Source: Sphingobacteriaceae bacterium (GTDB lineage Bacteria > Bacteroidota > Bacteroidia > UBA7662). Taken from it: DNA of 64,000 nucleotides. Under the pieces are notes generated by a model. That model was not told where the DNA came from. It was given only the letters and a program-made list of their open reading frames with translations, and searched no databases. Below, one piece after another: positions 37,358 to 46,300 of this stretch (positions within the stretch are counted from its first letter, which is position 1; each line of letters opens with the position of its first letter). The stretch is from assembly GCA_030682795.1 (NCBI GenBank), contig JAUXNJ010000026.1, forward strand, positions 27,261 through 91,260. Direction: 5' to 3'. The position numbers were made by a program, and so were the translations under genes.

Positions 37358-37487
37358 AGACCGCTCGCCTAAAAGACCGTTCGCCTTCGGCTCACTTTAC
37401 AGACCGGTCGCCTTCGCTCCCTTACAGACCGCTGCGCTAACAGACCACTCGCTTCGCTCGCTCAGAGACAGCGCAGGCTCTGGCGTT
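37358..37487 (+). repeat. AGACCG-type palindromic repeat array, locus 1 (five units)
   Basis: Five units start AGACCGCTCGCC, AGACCGTTCGCC, AGACCGGTCGCC, AGACCGCTGCGC and AGACCACTCGCT, at intervals of 16-27 bp. Complete units hold the palindrome GCCTTCGGC or CGCTTCGCTCG and end in ACTTTAC-like joins. The array ends with a tail CAGAGACAGCGCAGGCTC-TGGCGTT that also ends locus 2. The remaining gap to 37645 contains an AAATCG segment but no gene. Confidence 0.8.
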
Positions 37488-37544
37488 GGACTCCGCGGGG
37501 CAGGTTGAGCATTTTTAGATGGCTTGATGATCGTTGTTCGCATC

Positions 37545-37583
37545 AAATCGAAATCGCTAATCGAAATCGCAATTCGCTAATCA
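37545..37583. repeat. AAATCG-word repeat, copy A
   Basis: The 20-mer AAATCGCTAATCGAAATCGC at 37551-37570 recurs perfectly at 48023-48042. In both places it comes shortly after an AGACCG array. Similar words in inverted form occur after tRNA-fMet (about 13310). Confidence 0.7.
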
Positions 37584-37645
37584 CACGTATGGATGCAAGC
37601 AAATTTAATCTCAGAATAATAAGAAAAACGCCAATCTCCGCTCAA

Positions 37646-38275
37646 TCACTGCAATACCCATAATTTGTTGGCCTTATAATCTCTAATCGCGATAATTCCT
37701 TTTCCTTTTGCTAAGTAATAATCGGCGTCGCTACTTGACCTAGCTTTGACAACCTTTCTTTTAACAAAATAAACATTGTTAAACACCTTATTGTCAATCT
37801 GGAATGTAGGATAAAAAGCGCTCAATTTACTGTAGCCTACACTTCCGCCATTCGGGAGTGAATCGCCTACCGTCAGCGGAAAGCGAAGAAAAATGTCGGA
37901 TCCACTTTCCGTGATGTCAAAATATTCTCGCCCATCTTTGAAAAGGAGTAATCTTGACTTATAGTAGAAGTCTTTTCGGTGAAATGTATGATAATAAGTT
38001 TGAGATATGGCTTCTTCCTCAAAAAGCACGTGACCATCATAAGTTGATTTTATAAGCTGATAGCCTCCACGGATGCAAAAAGCCGTGTCATATACTCCTG
38101 AAATGCTGTCCTTGTAAATAAGTGTATCGCCAGCATTGCTAAAAAATAGCTGTTTGGCTTCAGTGGGAAGGTAGTGGGTCTCGAAGGTGGTGGGTAAAGG
38201 TGTTTCTTCTTGACAAGAAACCATGACCAGCAAAATCAAGCCTAACAGCGGTATTTTGAAGTTTTTGGATTGCAT
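37646..38275 (-). CDS. Hypothetical lipoprotein
   Basis: 209 residues from the ATG at 38275 (MQSKNFKIPLLGLILLVMVS then Cys21). An ATG 11 codons upstream would only lengthen the signal with basic residues. Lipobox VMVSC. The mature part is rich in beta-type segments (YYHTFHRKDFYYKSRLLLF) and ends near a Trp-Val-Leu-Gln. No known domain seen. It has no close partners: the gap on its left is a repeat region and that on its right holds the 23-bp tandem repeat. Confidence 0.75.
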   Translation of the reverse strand: MQSKNFKIPLLGLILLVMVSCQEETPLPTTFETHYLPTEAKQLFFSNAGDTLIYKDSISGVYDTAFCIRGGYQLIKSTYDGHVLFEEEAISQTYYHTFHRKDFYYKSRLLLFKDGREYFDITESGSDIFLRFPLTVGDSLPNGGSVGYSKLSAFYPTFQIDNKVFNNVYFVKRKVVKARSSSDADYYLAKGKGIIAIRDYKANKLWVLQ

Positions 38276-38431
38276 TGGTGCCTTTTGATTTCGCTTTAAC
38301 TTATGCAATATACAAAAATCACTCTATATGGACCGAAGGACAGCAAATTAGTTTATCGTCTAGATTGCGCATGGAGAACGAACAACACCTGGCTGCAAGC
38401 TGCTTAACCTTAAGCTATTCAATCAAAAATT

Positions 38432-38494
38432 GCCAAACTAGGAAGTGAAAACACGCCAAACTCGGAAGTAAAATCGCGCCAAACTCAGAAGTTG
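38432..38494 (+). repeat. Three 23-bp tandem repeats, possible insertion-sequence end
   Basis: Units at 38432, 38455 and 38478 begin GCCAAACTAGGAAGTGAAAA, GCCAAACTCGGAAGTAAAA and GCCAAACTCAGAAGT. Exact 23-bp spacing. Multiple direct repeats of about this size near one end are a habit of IS21-family elements, where they bind transposase; no transposase is present here. Identification as an IS remnant is inference. Confidence 0.65.
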
Positions 38495-38552
38495 TCCTAT
38501 CTTTAGGATACAGAACCCTCAAAAAAGAGCTTAAAACGTATTTTTTGAACAG

Positions 38553-38951
38553 ATGCTAGCCCCATACCTCCACCCCTACCACCAAAGTCTTGCCCCTGAG
38601 CAGCAAGCCATTTGCGAGCGCTTGGCCGAGCTCATTAATGCGGCGCTGCCCGAGGCAGCAGGCAAAATCTGGCACGCACATCCGGTTTGGTTTTTGGACG
38701 ACAATCCGATTGTGGGTTACAGTTTGCAGAAAAAGGGCATCAGACTGATGTTTTGGAGCGGAGCCGATTTTGAGGAGCCCCTGCTGGCTGTTCGCGGCCA
38801 GAAATTCAAGGATGCTTCGGTTTTTTACAATGCCGTTGAAGAAATCCAGTCTGAGGCCCTGCAGCGCTGCTTGCAAAAGGCCCGCAGTATTCAGTGGGAC
38901 TACAAAAACCTCATCAAACGTAAAGGCAAACTCGAAAAAATCAACCCATGA
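38553..38951 (+). CDS. DUF1801 (YdhG-like) protein
   Basis: 132 residues. Motif AAGKIWHAHPVWFLDDNPIVG and GIRLMFWSGADFEEPLLAVRG match DUF1801, small cytoplasmic proteins of unknown biochemical role that may bind metals or other ligands. It overlaps the DUF2200 gene by 4 bp (ATGA), so the two are translated together. Confidence 0.8.
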   Translation: MLAPYLHPYHQSLAPEQQAICERLAELINAALPEAAGKIWHAHPVWFLDDNPIVGYSLQKKGIRLMFWSGADFEEPLLAVRGQKFKDASVFYNAVEEIQSEALQRCLQKARSIQWDYKNLIKRKGKLEKINP

Positions 38952-39325
38952 TTCCTAGTCCCGAACACAACGCGCGGATGGCCAGCATGACCTTCGCCTC
39001 GGTCTACCCCCATTACGTAACCAAAATAACACGTAAAGGCCGCACCGTAGCCGAACTGCAGGAAGTAATCAGCTGGCTAACGGGCTTCAACGAGGCCCAG
39101 CTGGCGCAACTCATCGAAACCAAGGCCACCTTTGAGCAGTTTTTTGCGCAGGCCCAACTGCACCCCAACGCCCCCATGATTACCGGCAGCATTTGCGGTT
39201 ATAAAATCGAGGAAATCGACAATGAACTCACGCGGCAAGTGCGCTACCTCGACAAATTGGTGGATGAGCTCGCCAAAGGCCGGCCGATGGCCAAAATCTT
39301 GCGGGGCAGTCAACCTAAAGCTTAA
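38948..39325 (+). CDS. DUF2200 protein
   Basis: 125 residues. Nearly the whole length matches DUF2200: MASMTFASVYPHYVTKITRK, GRTVAELQEVISWLTGF and the C-terminal KLVDELAKGRPMAKILRG. Family function is unknown. The start overlaps the DUF1801 stop. A start at codon 11 (MASMTF) is possible; I keep the longer one because of the overlap. Confidence 0.85.
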   Translation: MIPSPEHNARMASMTFASVYPHYVTKITRKGRTVAELQEVISWLTGFNEAQLAQLIETKATFEQFFAQAQLHPNAPMITGSICGYKIEEIDNELTRQVRYLDKLVDELAKGRPMAKILRGSQPKA

Positions 39326-39349
39326 AAGCCGGCCGGCTATCTCACCGAC

Positions 39350-39817
39350 TTAACGCCGGTTCATGCCCGGTCGACCATCTTGACGCATGCTGCGCAGGAC
39401 TTCGCGCTGAAACTGCCGCTCGGCTTGAAACAGCTTGGCCACCTTTTCGGCTGGCAACACCTTTTTTACCGAAGCATAAAAGCGTTTTTCGAGCTCCACC
39501 TCCTCCTGACGCAGTTGCAGGTATTGCTCCACCACCGCTTCAGCTTCCTTTTCTGACAAAGTTTCCGTGGTTTCTTTATTGAGCCGTAGTCCCATCATCT
39601 TCTTACGATGCGCCTCCCGCTCTTCTTCGTATTTGTTGTAGACCGGCCAAAATTTCTGCGCCTCCTCTTCGGTTAAAGCCAAAAAACGGGTGAAAAAGCC
39701 AATTTTGGCGGCTTGCATCTCGGCACGACGAGGACCGGCACCCGGACCAGGACCAGGCTGGGCTTGCACCCAAGCAAGCGGTGCCAGCAGAATCAACAGC
39801 AGTAGGAACTTCTTCAT
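39350..39817 (-). CDS. Periplasmic Spy/CpxP-like protein
   Basis: 155 residues. Signal peptide 1-19 (MKKFLLLLILLAPLAWVQAQ) then a Pro/Gly/Arg-rich piece and a long helical region with LTEEEAQKFWPVYNKYEEER and repeated heptads, the fold type of Spy/CpxP-like periplasmic chaperone sensors. It overlaps the anti-sigma gene by 4 bp. So the order sigma, anti-sigma, Spy-like points to an envelope or metal stress response. The identification of the family is by pattern, not by an exact motif. Confidence 0.7.
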   Translation of the reverse strand: MKKFLLLLILLAPLAWVQAQPGPGPGAGPRRAEMQAAKIGFFTRFLALTEEEAQKFWPVYNKYEEEREAHRKKMMGLRLNKETTETLSEKEAEAVVEQYLQLRQEEVELEKRFYASVKKVLPAEKVAKLFQAERQFQREVLRSMRQDGRPGMNRR

Positions 39818-40227
39818 AATTCAGACATTAAAGTTTCAAGGGTTTCGGCTTCGAGCCATTGTAAAGCTTCATCGGCTTCGAGCTCCGGCAGCCAGTGGTC
39901 GGCCGCGGCGGCTTCAAAATCGGCTAATTGGTAGAAGGCATCCGGATTGCCTTGGTTGAGCAGGTAATCGGCCTTGGCCTCGTGGTCGATTTGGCTGAGC
40001 AGCTGCTCCCAATCGTTGGTGCCAGTTTGTTGCGACTGCCAGCCGGCATAAGTAGCCACCAACAGCAGCAGGGCAATGCCCGCATAGGCCAAATAGCCTT
40101 GCCAAAGCGGCTTGGGGACTGGCTGGGCCTGCAGTTTGCCCAAGGTTCGCGCCTCTAACGATTCAAAATAACCGTATGGCGCCTGGTAGGGCAATTGTTT
40201 GGAGCTATGTTTTAGTGGATTTTGCAC
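39814..40227 (-). CDS. Putative anti-sigma factor, single membrane segment
   Basis: 137 residues. A short cytoplasmic part (1-60), one membrane segment (about 48-70, LAYAGIALLLLVATYAGW) and an acidic C-terminal part that would be periplasmic. It follows the ECF sigma gene after 33 bp and overlaps the Spy-like gene, which is the usual place of an anti-sigma factor. No zinc-anti-sigma HxxxCxxC motif is present. The role is inferred from position. Confidence 0.65.
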   Translation of the reverse strand: MQNPLKHSSKQLPYQAPYGYFESLEARTLGKLQAQPVPKPLWQGYLAYAGIALLLLVATYAGWQSQQTGTNDWEQLLSQIDHEAKADYLLNQGNPDAFYQLADFEAAAADHWLPELEADEALQWLEAETLETLMSEL

Positions 40228-40260
40228 AACGAATATAGGACTAAGGGGTTGGACATAAGT

Positions 40261-40839
40261 TTAACGGTTTTTCAAAAAATCTTCCACCTTTTTGGCGGCA
40301 TGGTGGTAGGAGGCTTTGAGGGCGCCCACCGAGGTGCCCAGCACCTGTGACATTTCCTCGTAGGGCATTTCGTCGTAATAGCGCATGTTAAACACCATGC
40401 GTTGTTTGTCGGGAAGGCGCAAAATAGCCTGCTGCAGCTTAAATTCGATGCTTTCGGCCGCTTCGCTGGGGGTGGCGGCGCTAAGCTTTTCTTGCAGCTC
40501 GGGCGTAATGTCGTGGATGGGCAAAAAAAAGCGCTCGCGTTTTTTCTTGAGATGGGTGAGGCAGTTGTTGGTGGCGATGCGGTACAGCCAGGTGTAGAGC
40601 GCGGCTTCATCGCGGAAATTCGCCAGTCCTTTCCAAGCTTTGATGAAGGTTTCTTGCAGCAGATCGTCGGTTTCGTCGTGGTCGATCACCATTTTGCGGA
40701 TGTGCCAGTAGAGCCGTTTCGAATAGTGCTGCATCAACAGCCGCAGGGCCGAATCGCGGGTTTGCTCGCTGGCAAACAGCTGCAAAATCTCGCGGTCAAC
40801 GGCGAGGGGCGGCTTGGGTTGGGGCGAATCGGCTGACAT
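40261..40839 (-). CDS. ECF-type RNA polymerase sigma factor
   Basis: 192 residues. Region 2 (about 25-95) contains HYSKRLYWHIRKMV, HDETDDLLQETFIKAWKGL; region 4 (about 130-190) contains ILRLPDKQRMVFNMRYYDEMPYEEMSQ-like helix-turn-helix. No region 1 or 3, so extracytoplasmic-function class. First gene of the sigma, anti-sigma, Spy-like operon. Confidence 0.93.
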   Translation of the reverse strand: MSADSPQPKPPLAVDREILQLFASEQTRDSALRLLMQHYSKRLYWHIRKMVIDHDETDDLLQETFIKAWKGLANFRDEAALYTWLYRIATNNCLTHLKKKRERFFLPIHDITPELQEKLSAATPSEAAESIEFKLQQAILRLPDKQRMVFNMRYYDEMPYEEMSQVLGTSVGALKASYHHAAKKVEDFLKNR

Positions 40840-40893
40840 CTAACGAGCTTCTGACCTCAAGATAGGCAAAGGGTTTAATGCCTTCCCCAAAAA

Positions 40894-42276
40894 TTAAAAA
40901 CGCACCGTGACAATGCCGCCGCTGGTAACAGTGAACTCCTTTTCGATGCTAAACACGGCGCGGGAGCTGTTTTTGGAGCGGTACACGGCTTTATAAGTGC
41001 CTGGCTGCAGCACCACCGTTTCGGTAGTACTGCTTTCGCTGATGTCGTGCACCTTTTCGAGCTTGGGCCCTGCCGTGCTAAAAATGGCCCCGTAACCGTT
41101 GGCATTGCTCACCAAATTGACCATGCCGGGCTGGGGAATTTGAATGCGGCTTACCTTGCCCTGCTCAATTTTTACCTGATTGAAGCGCATGATGGGGGTG
41201 GTGAGCACCTCAATGTCGTAGCTACCCGTAAGGTAGCGGCGGGTGGTGTTGAATTCGTGGATGCCCACAAACTCGCCGGTTTGACTGTTGCGGATGGTGG
41301 CGCGGAGGTTGCGATAGCCCGAAACGCCCGACACCAGCAACTCGAGGCCGCCTTGGGGACTGTTCAAGGTAATAACGTTGTGCTTACCAGGATTCAGACG
41401 GATGTTCTTTTTAACGATTTCGGGATTGGTGTGAATCACCAGGTCGTAGCGGTTGGCAGGATCGAGCAGCAGCGTATCCGAACGTTTTTTGCTGTTGAAG
41501 GTGTGCAAAAAGTTGTAGCGGTCGATGCCCAAATCAGCATCGTAAAAGGTCATGGCCACATTGGTTTCGGTAGGCAGCAGAAACTGATCGAGCAAATCGA
41601 CCTGCACCGTGGTGGAGTTGAGGGCCTGCGACACCACCATGTTGAGGGCCTGCGAAAAGGCTGCTTCCTGCTCGGCGTCGTAATAGGTTCCCACGCAGTT
41701 AAAGGCATCTTTCATGCCCACATCTAGCCCCAAACCAATTACAAAAGGCTTTAAAAAGATGTGTTGCTTTTGTAGCTGGAAGGAGACTTGACAGGGGTCA
41801 CCGTTGCAGTTTTCGAGGCCGTCGGTAATGAGGATGAGGATGTTGCGACTGAGGGGGTCGGTGGGGAAGTCGGTGGCGGCCTGGCTCAGACTGTAGGCGA
41901 TGGGGGTGTTGCCCAGGGGCTTGAGACTTTGGAGGCGTGCTTTGATGCGTTTGCCGCTTTCGGGACCAAAGGGCACCTCGAGTTTGGTGTCTTTGCAGTC
42001 GCCGCCATTGCGACTGGTTTGGTGGCCGTATACCCGCAGGGCTACCTCCACCCGCGACTTATTTTCAAGGCTGTCCATGATGTTGGTGAGCAGTCGCGTG
42101 GCCACTTCCCAGCGCGAAAATTGCTGCCAGCGCGCGCTCATGCTGCCCGAGGCATCGAGCACAAAGAGGATGCGGGTGGTGATTACGGCTTCTTCCTCGT
42201 TGATTTTGGCCGGTGCTTGGGCAAAAATTTGGCTCGCACAGGCAAAAAACAGGAGTATGGCGAGGATTTTTTTCAT
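40894..42276 (-). CDS. VWA-domain protein, secreted
   Basis: 460 residues. A signal peptide 1-19 and then a von Willebrand factor A domain (about 28-230) with a MIDAS motif, DASGSMSARWQ (DxSxS), and ILITDGLENC. The remaining C terminus is beta-rich with repeated short extracellular-like modules. VWA domains bind metal and proteins; it is probably a periplasmic or cell-surface partner protein. It overlaps tsaD by 4 bp. Confidence 0.87.
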   Translation of the reverse strand: MKKILAILLFFACASQIFAQAPAKINEEEAVITTRILFVLDASGSMSARWQQFSRWEVATRLLTNIMDSLENKSRVEVALRVYGHQTSRNGGDCKDTKLEVPFGPESGKRIKARLQSLKPLGNTPIAYSLSQAATDFPTDPLSRNILILITDGLENCNGDPCQVSFQLQKQHIFLKPFVIGLGLDVGMKDAFNCVGTYYDAEQEAAFSQALNMVVSQALNSTTVQVDLLDQFLLPTETNVAMTFYDADLGIDRYNFLHTFNSKKRSDTLLLDPANRYDLVIHTNPEIVKKNIRLNPGKHNVITLNSPQGGLELLVSGVSGYRNLRATIRNSQTGEFVGIHEFNTTRRYLTGSYDIEVLTTPIMRFNQVKIEQGKVSRIQIPQPGMVNLVSNANGYGAIFSTAGPKLEKVHDISESSTTETVVLQPGTYKAVYRSKNSSRAVFSIEKEFTVTSGGIVTVRF

Positions 42277-43301
42277 GCTTGAGGCTTAGGCTGGAGGGGC
42301 AAACGGGGGTCTGGCACCAGCAATTGATCGGCAAAAAGTCCACGTTCGTATTGCAAATGGGCGGTCATGGCAATCATGCCGGCATTGTCGGTACAATACT
42401 GAAAATCGGGGATAAACAGCTCCCAACCTTGCGCGCTGGCCAGCTGCTGCAGTGCCTGGCGCAAGCCGCTGTTGGCCGATACGCCTCCAGCAATGGCGAT
42501 GCGCGTGATGCCCAAATCGAGGGCGGCAGCTTGGAGTTTATGCAACAAAATTTGAACGATGGTATGCTGAATCGACGCACAAAGGTCGTTGAGATGGGTA
42601 ACGGCAAATTGCGGGTCGTGTTGCTGTTGCTTCTGTAAAAAGTACAAAATGGCGGTCTTTAAACCACTGAAGCTGAAGTCGTAGCCCGGCATTTTGGAAA
42701 TGGGAAAAGCAAAGGCCTTGGGATTGCCGAGGGCGGCGTATTTATCCACCAGCGGTCCACCCGGATACGGTAGTCCGAGCAACTTCGCGCTCTTATCAAA
42801 CGCCTCCCCCGCCGCATCGTCGATGGTTTGGCCGAGGATCTCAAAATCGAAATAATCGCGCAGCAGCACCAATTGGGTGTGACCCCCCGATACCGTGAGG
42901 CACAAAAAGGGAAAAGCGGGGCGCGGGGCATCGATAAAATGCGCCAAAATATGCGCCTGCATGTGATTAACGGCCAAAAGCGGCTTGTTTAAACTCAAAG
43001 CCAAACCCTTGATAAAGCTGGTGCCTACGAGCAGGGAGCCCATCAAACCGGGACCAGCCGTCACTGCAAAAGCATCGATTTGTGCCAGCGTTAAGCCCGC
43101 TTCATCGAGCACCGCTTGCACCACCGGCACCAGGGCTTCCTGGTGGGCGCGACTCGCCAGCTCGGGCACCACCCCGCCATACCGTGCGTGCACTTCTTGC
43201 GTGGCAACACGATTGGCACGGATTTCTCCGTTAATAGCAATGGCGGCGGAGGTATCGTCGCAGCTCGATTCTACGGCAAGAATAATGGCCATGGGGGACA
43301 A
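42273..43301 (-). CDS. tsaD: tRNA threonylcarbamoyltransferase TsaD
   Basis: 342 residues. TsaD attaches the threonylcarbamoyl group to A37 of ANN-reading tRNAs. The metal-binding histidines are in HMQAHILAHF, the ATP-binding and family signatures are ILAVESSCDDTS at the start and VSGGHTQLVL. Normal length. Divergent from tamB with 32 bp between the start codons. Confidence 0.96.
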   Translation of the reverse strand: MSPMAIILAVESSCDDTSAAIAINGEIRANRVATQEVHARYGGVVPELASRAHQEALVPVVQAVLDEAGLTLAQIDAFAVTAGPGLMGSLLVGTSFIKGLALSLNKPLLAVNHMQAHILAHFIDAPRPAFPFLCLTVSGGHTQLVLLRDYFDFEILGQTIDDAAGEAFDKSAKLLGLPYPGGPLVDKYAALGNPKAFAFPISKMPGYDFSFSGLKTAILYFLQKQQQHDPQFAVTHLNDLCASIQHTIVQILLHKLQAAALDLGITRIAIAGGVSANSGLRQALQQLASAQGWELFIPDFQYCTDNAGMIAMTAHLQYERGLFADQLLVPDPRLPLQPKPQA

Positions 43302-43333
43302 ATATTGCGGTTTTCACCCCAAATGTCGCTATT

Positions 43334-46300
43334 TTGCAGCAGATTCTCTTGATTGAGGAAGATTTGAAAACACTAGGCCGGTACATCAGCTACATTTTAC
43401 GCTTTCAATTTCGGTTGTTATCGGGATTGGTACTGGCCCTTTTTACTGGTCTTTTATTGCTTTTAAACCCCAGCGTGCAAGATTTTGCGGGGGAACAAGT
43501 GGCGCAGTTTTTAAGTGTGCAGTGGCGCACCAAAGTAGAGCTCACGGGCTTTAAATACAAGCTTTTGCGCAGCTTCAGCATGGAGCAATTGTACATTGAA
43601 GACCACAATGGGGATACGCTTTTGCTGATCAATGACCTGGAATTGCAGCTCGGTAACATCCGCATTTTACGACAGCAAATCGACATCAACCATTTGCGCC
43701 TAGGGAGTGTGGATGCGCGCTTGCTGCGAAAAGAATACGAGGAAGACTTCAACTTTAAGTTCTTGGTGGATTATTTCTGGAGCGATGCCGTGGATAGTCT
43801 GGAGCAGCCCGTGAGTCCGATCCGCTTTCGGCTTGGCGCGCTCAGTTTAGGCAAAAGCCAGCTGCGTTTCGAAAACGGCAATCGCCAGCAGTCAGCCGAC
43901 CGTTTCGATCCGCGGCATTTTACCTTGACCGACTTGCAGCTTGTACTGAGCGATATTTATGCCTCGAGCGATAGTTCATCAGTGCGCTTAAGTGAGCTCC
44001 AATTTGTCGAAAAAACAGGATTCAGCGTTAAAAAAGCAAACTTTTTATTAGTAAGCTTACCCGACCAACTGCGGCTTGATGAGCTCGATTTGCGTACTTT
44101 CCAGAGCAATTTAGCCGGTGCGCTGGCCATGAATTTTGGTAGTTACGAAGACTTCAACGATTTCAATAATCGGGTGCGTATGCAATTGCAATTGGAGCGC
44201 TTGGCGCTTACCCCCGGCGATATGCGCTATTTTTTAGGAGATGCGGCCCCCCTGCTTCCGGTCCGCGCTAGTGGTACAGTATCTGGTCGCCTGGCCAATT
44301 TGCGCAGTCGCGATTTGCAAGTGGAACTCGGCAACAGCAGCTACCTCAACGGCCAAATCAACATTACAGGCTTGCCTGCCTACGAAAATGCCCTGTACGA
44401 CATCCGATTGCGCACCGCTTACCTCGACAAAAACGAGGTGGGCGCTGCCTTTCCAGTGATTCAATTCCCGGAACAAATAAAGGGTCTACAGTTTTTACAA
44501 ATCAGTGGTGAGGTGTTTGGCTACCCCGAAGATTTTGTAGCTAAAGGCAGTTTTAGCACCAATTTGGGTAGTGCACAGTCGGACCTCAACATCAAACTCA
44601 AGGGCCCGCAAAGCAGCTATAGCGGTCAACTTGCCCTCACTCGGGTAGATTTACGCAGTCTCACTGGCGACACCACCCTCGGCCTGGTTACCCTTAACAC
44701 CAGCATCAAAGGCCAAGGCGACCGTTGGGAAAACTTCGAAGCGCAACTCAAAGGCGACATCCAGCAAATCGACTACCGCAACTACCGCTATCAAAACACC
44801 TCGATTGACGGCTACCTCGATCGGCAGACCTTTACAGGGCGGCTTTCATCCCTCGACAGCAACGCCAATTTCAGCTTTTACGGCTTGGCCGATTTGGGAG
44901 CTACTCCCCCCTTCTTCAACTTTGTGGCCGAGGTCAATGCCTTGCATTTACACAACCTTCATCTTACCAGCGACTCCTTCAGCATCCAAGGTTTTATGGA
45001 GATTTGTGCCGAAGGACTCGATATTGACAGCATTGTGGGCGAGCTCAACTTCAGGCACCTCGCGCTGCAATTGAATGGCCGTCCGCTCGACATCGAAGAA
45101 ATGAATGTGATATCAGCCATCGACCAGGACCAGCAGCGGCGTTTGAATTTTCAATCGCCCATAGGCAATGCCTATCTCACAGGTGATTTTAGTGTAAAAG
45201 GTTTGCCGGCCACGCTCGACCATTATCTGCATCATTACGTACAGCGATCGGTGCAGCGGCCTTATCCCGAGGGTGACCAAAACTTTGAGCTCAATCTCGA
45301 CATACAGCAGGCACAGGTATTGGCCGATTTTATAGCACCCGGCCGTTTCGACATTGGCGGCATGCGCGGTCATGCTTATTTCAACACCGTTAACAACAGC
45401 GCCGATCTCGATTTCCAGCTGGGAAATTTCCGCGCGGGCAGCACCCGTATCAGCAACATCAACGCCTTTGGCAACTCTAACGACGACAGCTTATTTCTCG
45501 ACTTATATGCCGACAGTTTATGGAGTGGGCAGGTGCTTTTAGCGCAGCAATTGGTATTTGAAAATAGTTTGAGTCGCGACACCCTGCTTTTCGGCCTGCG
45601 TGCCATGGGTGAAGGGCCTTCGAACGAACTGCAGCTTGATGGCTATGTTGATTTTGCCACCGACACCATTGGTTTGGTGTTTCTGCCTTCGTATGTGCAG
45701 GTATTCGACAACCGTTGGACCTTGGAGCAGGCGGGCGCCATCCGGGTAATCGACAGTACCGTACGGGTGCCTGCATTTGGCTTTCGGCAGGGTGGGCAAT
45801 CGGTATTACTTGCCGGAAACATCAGTCCACGCCGCACCGACACCTTATCACTCCTCATGACCGATGTAGATCTTGAGCAGCTCAATCCGTTACTTGCCGT
45901 GGCCGAGCTCAGTGTAGAAGGTTATGCCAATGTGCGACTCGAAGCCAATTCGGTGCTGCGCAAAGCTGCGGTGTTTGGGGGCATCGACATTGAAGGTTTT
46001 GTTTTAGATGGCCAGCCTTTGGGCGATTTAACCGTACGGTCAGAATACAGCGTAACGCGTCAGGTAGCCGATGTACATGCGGAGTTGGTAAATGAGGGGG
46101 ACACCCTGATTTACATTTTTGGTACATTGGGAAATTTAGAAGGCGACCAGTCGATGGATTTGCAGGCGCAGCTGCGGCACTCGCCCATACACCCGCTTGA
46201 GCACCTGTTAAAGCCTATTTTTGATGATGTGAGCGGGCGGGCCACGGCCGATTTATCGCTCAAGGGCGATTTTTGGGCCCCGGAGCTCCGTGGTCAGGTA

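Noticed and set aside
37358..37487. CRISPR array
   Set aside because: Repeats are spaced irregularly (16-27 bp), palindromic and without spacers of even length; no cas genes nearby.
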